Part shown: positions 62,001 to 64,000 of the stretch, piece by piece
Position numbering within the stretch: the first letter of the stretch is position 1
Layout: every line of letters starts with the position of its first letter
Source: Rhizobium sophorae
GTDB taxonomy: Bacteria; Pseudomonadota; Alphaproteobacteria; Rhizobiales; Rhizobiaceae
Length of the DNA: 64,000 nt
Direction of reading: 5' to 3'
Assembly (NCBI RefSeq): GCF_013087515.1
Contig: NZ_JABFCN010000048.1
Coordinates: forward strand, 186,001-250,000
Notes under the pieces: generated by a model
Database searches by the model: none
What the model saw: only the letters and a program-made list of their open reading frames with translations
What the model was told of the DNA's origin: nothing
Program-made: the position numbers and the translations under genes

Positions 62001-62160
62001 CGTGCTTGGCGGCATGATTTCGGCGACGGTGCTGGCGATCTTCTTCGTTCCCGTCTTCTTCGTCTTCGTGCTGCGTCTCTTGAGGACGAAGCGGCCGGAG
62101 ACAGTGAATGAGGAGACGCCGGCCGGGCAGGAGCCCGCGCCGGTAACGTCGCCGAGCTGA
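59008..62160 (+). CDS. RND efflux pump, HAE1 type (AcrB/MexB family)
   Basis: Inner-membrane proton-driven pump (1050 aa, normal). Helix 1 at residues about 10-30; the first large periplasmic loop contains NAIRRVEPRLPQSVKDQGI. The proton-relay Asp pair in helix 4 is visible in GILVDDAIVVVENVERLM (about residues 406-423). Helix 10 carries the essential Lys in GLSAKNAILIVEFAKD. The C-terminal tail is short. It follows the adaptor by 5 bases and is regulated by the divergent TetR gene. Substrate not identifiable from sequence. Confidence 0.95.
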   Translation: MARFFIDRPILAWVFAIFISIAGLIALPFLPVAQYPKVAPPQLSITTSYPGASPQDIYQGVTRQIEEELNGVEHLTYFESTSDTSGAMTITATFAAGTDIDQASVDVQNAIRRVEPRLPQSVKDQGITVEEASSGFLMFISLTSTDGKTDEVALGDYLNRNVIGELRRLEGVGRAQLFASQRAMRIWIDPDKMVGLSLTASDISAAISAQNAQVAAGQIGAAPNPISQDLTATVLVKGQLTDIKEFGDIVLRANADGSNVRLRDVARIKEGSESYSFSTRLNGQPSAAIAIQLSSTGNAVNTSNLVTAKMEELSRFFPDGVEYSVPYDTSPFVSASIEKVAHTLAEAVALVFVVMLIFLQSFRYTIIPTLVVPVALLGTLAVMYAAGFSINVLTMFAMVLAIGILVDDAIVVVENVERLMAVEGLSPKEATKKAMRQITGAILGITLVLSCVFVPMAFFPGSTGIIYRQFSLTMVVSILFSAFLALSLTPALCATFLKPIKGHHEKKGIAGWFNRNFDRLTGRYARTVEGLAKRSWRVMAVYVALLIGLGYLFVNLPSSFVPDEDQGFLIVDVQGPPEASRNRTVASLESIEAIFRREPAVANVVAIQGFSFSGQGPNAALVFVTLKDWAERGAGNSVQEISNRANMQLFGLKDATSFALSPPPIEGFGTTNGFTFRLQDRGAKGQAALTEAAGMLIGKASQNPIISGIRPEGMPDSAQLVLVIDREKANTFGVAFADINSTITANLGSSYVNDFPNSGRMQRVIVQAQDKSRLQAEDLMKLNVRNASGGMVPLSSFAVAEWQKGPAQIVGYNGYPSVRISGAPAPGYSSGAAIIEMERLASELPDGFGFEWTGQSLEELRSGSQAPFLFGLSILFVFLLLSGLYESWSIPLSVMLVVPLGVIGCVLAVMSRDMSNDIYFKVGLIAIIGLSAKNAILIVEFAKDGYAEGKSLMDAAIEGARLRFRPIIMTSLAFTLGVVPLAIATGPSAASQNAIGTGVLGGMISATVLAIFFVPVFFVFVLRLLRTKRPETVNEETPAGQEPAPVTSPS

Positions 62161-62225
62161 GGTGAAGAGTTGGCGGGTTGCCTTGCGCAACTCGCCACAC
62201 CTTTGCGCCGGTCCGCTTTCAGGAA

Positions 62226-62975
62226 TTATGCGGTCGGCTTCGGCGTGATCGTCACGTCGGCGCCATAGGCATCGCGCAGTTCGCCTTCCTGTCCCGGTTG
62301 CCGGTCGGCCGCCTGATGCAGGAGGATCGACTCGTATCCTTGCGAGCGCGTCCCCTCGATCAGCGTGATATCGGCGTTTCCGGGATTGTCGGAGCGCTCG
62401 AACCACTCGACAGGGCGGTGCAGGAAGTTCATTTCGACCGCCCGGTTGGTGACGCCATGACCGACGATCACGAGGTTGTGGTCGCTATTTTCGGCGTCGT
62501 GCATGACGGTCTGCAGGAACAGGCGCACCCGCTGGGCCACATCCGCCCGGCTTTCGCCATCCGGCGGCCGCGCGTAGAACTTGCCGCTGTTGCTGCGCAG
62601 CCTCGCCCATTTTTCGAACTCCTCGGGAAACTTCTGCTTCTGTTCGGCGTGGTCGTAGATTTCGGTGAAGAGACCGAAATCCTGCTCGCGCAGCAGATAA
62701 TCCTCCCTGATATCGCCGACAAAACTTTCCGGCAGGGCTTCGAGCAGCGCATCCTTGCTCTGCCGGGTCCTGAGAAAGGGCGAATACCAGATCTGCAGCT
62801 TGCCGAAACCCGCGCTCGGCAATGCTTGCAGGTAGGAGGCGATCACACCGCCTGCCTCGAGAGCTTGCCGATGGCCCCACTGCGTCAGCGGCACGTTGTG
62901 ATCGCCGAATTGGCGGTAGGCCTGTTCGTTGATGTTGCCGAGGGATTCGCCGTGGCGAACGAGAAAGAGACGCAT
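62226..62975 (-). CDS. Histidine phosphatase-family protein
   Basis: Phosphoglycerate-mutase-like phosphatase (249 aa). The RHG motif is RLFLVRHGESLGN (residues 2-14) with the nucleophilic His at residue 8. The second His is in LVIVGHGVTNRAVEM (about residue 178). The middle ELDFGLFTE-like segment reads EQDFGLFTEIYDHAE. Members dephosphorylate small molecules or proteins; this one cannot be assigned. Convergent with the RND pump gene. Confidence 0.88.
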   Translation of the reverse strand: MRLFLVRHGESLGNINEQAYRQFGDHNVPLTQWGHRQALEAGGVIASYLQALPSAGFGKLQIWYSPFLRTRQSKDALLEALPESFVGDIREDYLLREQDFGLFTEIYDHAEQKQKFPEEFEKWARLRSNSGKFYARPPDGESRADVAQRVRLFLQTVMHDAENSDHNLVIVGHGVTNRAVEMNFLHRPVEWFERSDNPGNADITLIEGTRSQGYESILLHQAADRQPGQEGELRDAYGADVTITPKPTA

Positions 62976-63216
62976 CAGCCATCCCGCATTGTCGGATATG
63001 AATCGCCGTCATCATGAACGCCCTGAATGCACAGGGCAACCTTGTCGGCGGGCCTGGCGGTGACGGGCATACTGCCCGCGCGGCGATGGGCATTCTGTCC
63101 GCGTTGAATGAACAGGTTTGCAGGGCTTTTCCCCAGCTTGTCATCTTCCTGAAACACGAGTCTGGTTTTGGAAGGCTAGATGAAAGATGGGACATGAGCG
63201 GCAGCTCGTGAAAGAC

Positions 63217-64000
63217 ATGATGGAACCCAGACATTTCCGCACGCTCTTCATTTCCGATGTCCATCTCGGCTCGAAGGCCGCGAAGGCCGACTTCCTGCTG
63301 GATTTCCTGCGCCACCACGAGGCCGATACGATCGTGCTCGTCGGCGACATCGTCGACGGCTGGCGTCTGAAGCGCAGCTGGTACTGGCCACAGGTCTGCA
63401 ACGACGTCGTCCAGAAACTGTTGCGCAAGGCGCGCAAGGGCACGCGCGTCGTCTACATTCCCGGCAATCACGACGAGTTCCTGCGCGCCTTCCCGGGCAT
63501 GCATTTCGGCGGCATCGAGGTCGTCGAGCGCATGATGCATGACGGCGCCGATGGAAAAAAATACCTGATCCTGCACGGCGACGAGTTCGACGTCGTGGTC
63601 CGCAACGCCCGGCTGCTCGCCTACCTCGGCGACTGGGCCTATGACACGGCAATCCGCATCAACATCATCCTGGCGGCGGTGCGCCGCCGGCTCGGCATGC
63701 CCTACTGGTCGTTCTCGGCCTGGGCGAAGCTGCAGGTCAAGCATGCCGTCAATTTCATCGGCGAATTCGAGCGCGTCGTGGCCGAGGAAGCCCGCAAAAA
63801 CGGCGCTGACGGCGTCATCTGCGGACATATCCACCACGCCGTGATCCAGGACATGGACGGCATCCGCTACATCAACACCGGCGATTGGGTGGAAAGCTGC
63901 ACGGCGGTTGCCGAACACGAGGATGGCACCTTCGAACTGATCACCTGGCGGTCGCTCGCCAGCAGTGTGCCGGCGCTTGCAGCCATCGAAATGCATGACG
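63217..64000 (+). CDS. LpxH-like metallophosphoesterase (partial)
   Basis: Calcineurin-like phosphoesterase related to UDP-2,3-diacylglucosamine hydrolases of lipid A synthesis; cut by the right edge after 261 codons. All metal motifs are present: SDVHLGSK (about 12-19), GDIVDGW (about 43-49), PGNHDEF (about 83-89), LHGDEFD (about 117-123), and GHIHH followed by NTGDWVESC. The start is uncertain among in-frame ATG 63187, GTG 63208 and ATG 63217/63220; none has a strong ribosome site. In related genomes such genes often precede a glycosyltransferase, which would lie outside the window. Whether it acts in lipid A synthesis is not certain. Confidence 0.88.
   Translation, partial: MMEPRHFRTLFISDVHLGSKAAKADFLLDFLRHHEADTIVLVGDIVDGWRLKRSWYWPQVCNDVVQKLLRKARKGTRVVYIPGNHDEFLRAFPGMHFGGIEVVERMMHDGADGKKYLILHGDEFDVVVRNARLLAYLGDWAYDTAIRINIILAAVRRRLGMPYWSFSAWAKLQVKHAVNFIGEFERVVAEEARKNGADGVICGHIHHAVIQDMDGIRYINTGDWVESCTAVAEHEDGTFELITWRSLASSVPALAAIEMHD

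Noticed and set aside
63014..63211. 65-codon plus-strand frame before the LpxH-like gene
   Set aside because: No domain, overlaps the uncertain start of the next gene and has no good ribosome site.

Overview
The window is a chromosomal segment of an alphaproteobacterium of the Rhizobium leguminosarum/etli type. The basis is base composition (GC-rich with AT-rich promoters), the gene set (BluB behind a cobalamin riboswitch, malic enzyme fused to a phosphotransacetylase-like domain, class II DAHP synthase, class I and class II fumarases, DUF2865 protein, iron uptake behind a TGA-N9-TCA box) and several families of short palindromic intergenic repeats of the kind found in rhizobia. Nothing looks like a recent island: there is no transposase, integrase, tRNA, rRNA or CRISPR array.

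Layout. 1-4.8 kb: sugar catabolic locus with a ribose-type ABC permease (cut by the left edge), a transketolase split into two genes, an FGGY kinase and a SorC regulator, with three similar AT-rich palindromic sites as likely operators. 4.9-8.8 kb: siderophore/haem-type iron ABC importer divergent from a methyltransferase. 8.9-16.4 kb: moaA, DUF971, LtrA, a SnoaL-like protein, a MarR regulator divergent from an alpha/beta-hydrolase/flavoprotein fusion, and a GGDEF cyclase. 16.4-21.3 kb: fumA, a VCBS-like protein, an isochorismatase-like hydrolase and fumC. 21.7-31.4 kb: L,D-transpeptidase, gph, rpiA, DUF2059, acylphosphatase, glutathione reductase, a TadG-like vWA protein and class II DAHP synthase. 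31.4-37.1 kb: ABC exporter, TadG/TadE pair, GFA protein, DUF1003. 37.2-41.1 kb: nadE, a beta-propeller protein, and a class I DAHP synthase preceded by a transcription attenuator. 41.2-45.5 kb: chemoreceptor with a companion periplasmic sensor protein, and an MFS exporter. 45.6-51.8 kb: cobalamin riboswitch and bluB, an SDR, a DUF2865 protein, an ECF42-type sigma factor module (YciI, sigma, VOC) and an RNase H. 51.9-64 kb: malic enzyme, GNAT, a berberine-bridge-type oxidase, a TetR-controlled RND pump, a histidine phosphatase and an LpxH-like phosphoesterase cut by the right edge.

The most interesting element is the 5' leader of the class I DAHP synthase gene (39807-40871, minus strand). A 24-residue leader peptide contains Phe-Tyr-Trp-Tyr. 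It is followed by segments that can form the classic 1:2, 2:3 and 3:4 alternative hairpins, the last being an intrinsic terminator. The best promoter match places the transcription start on the leader ATG, so the leader peptide may be translated leaderless. A second hairpin encloses the GTG start codon of the synthase gene itself. The second DAHP synthase in the window (class II, 29995-31368) has no such leader, which suggests that flux into the shikimate pathway is split between a regulated and an unregulated enzyme.
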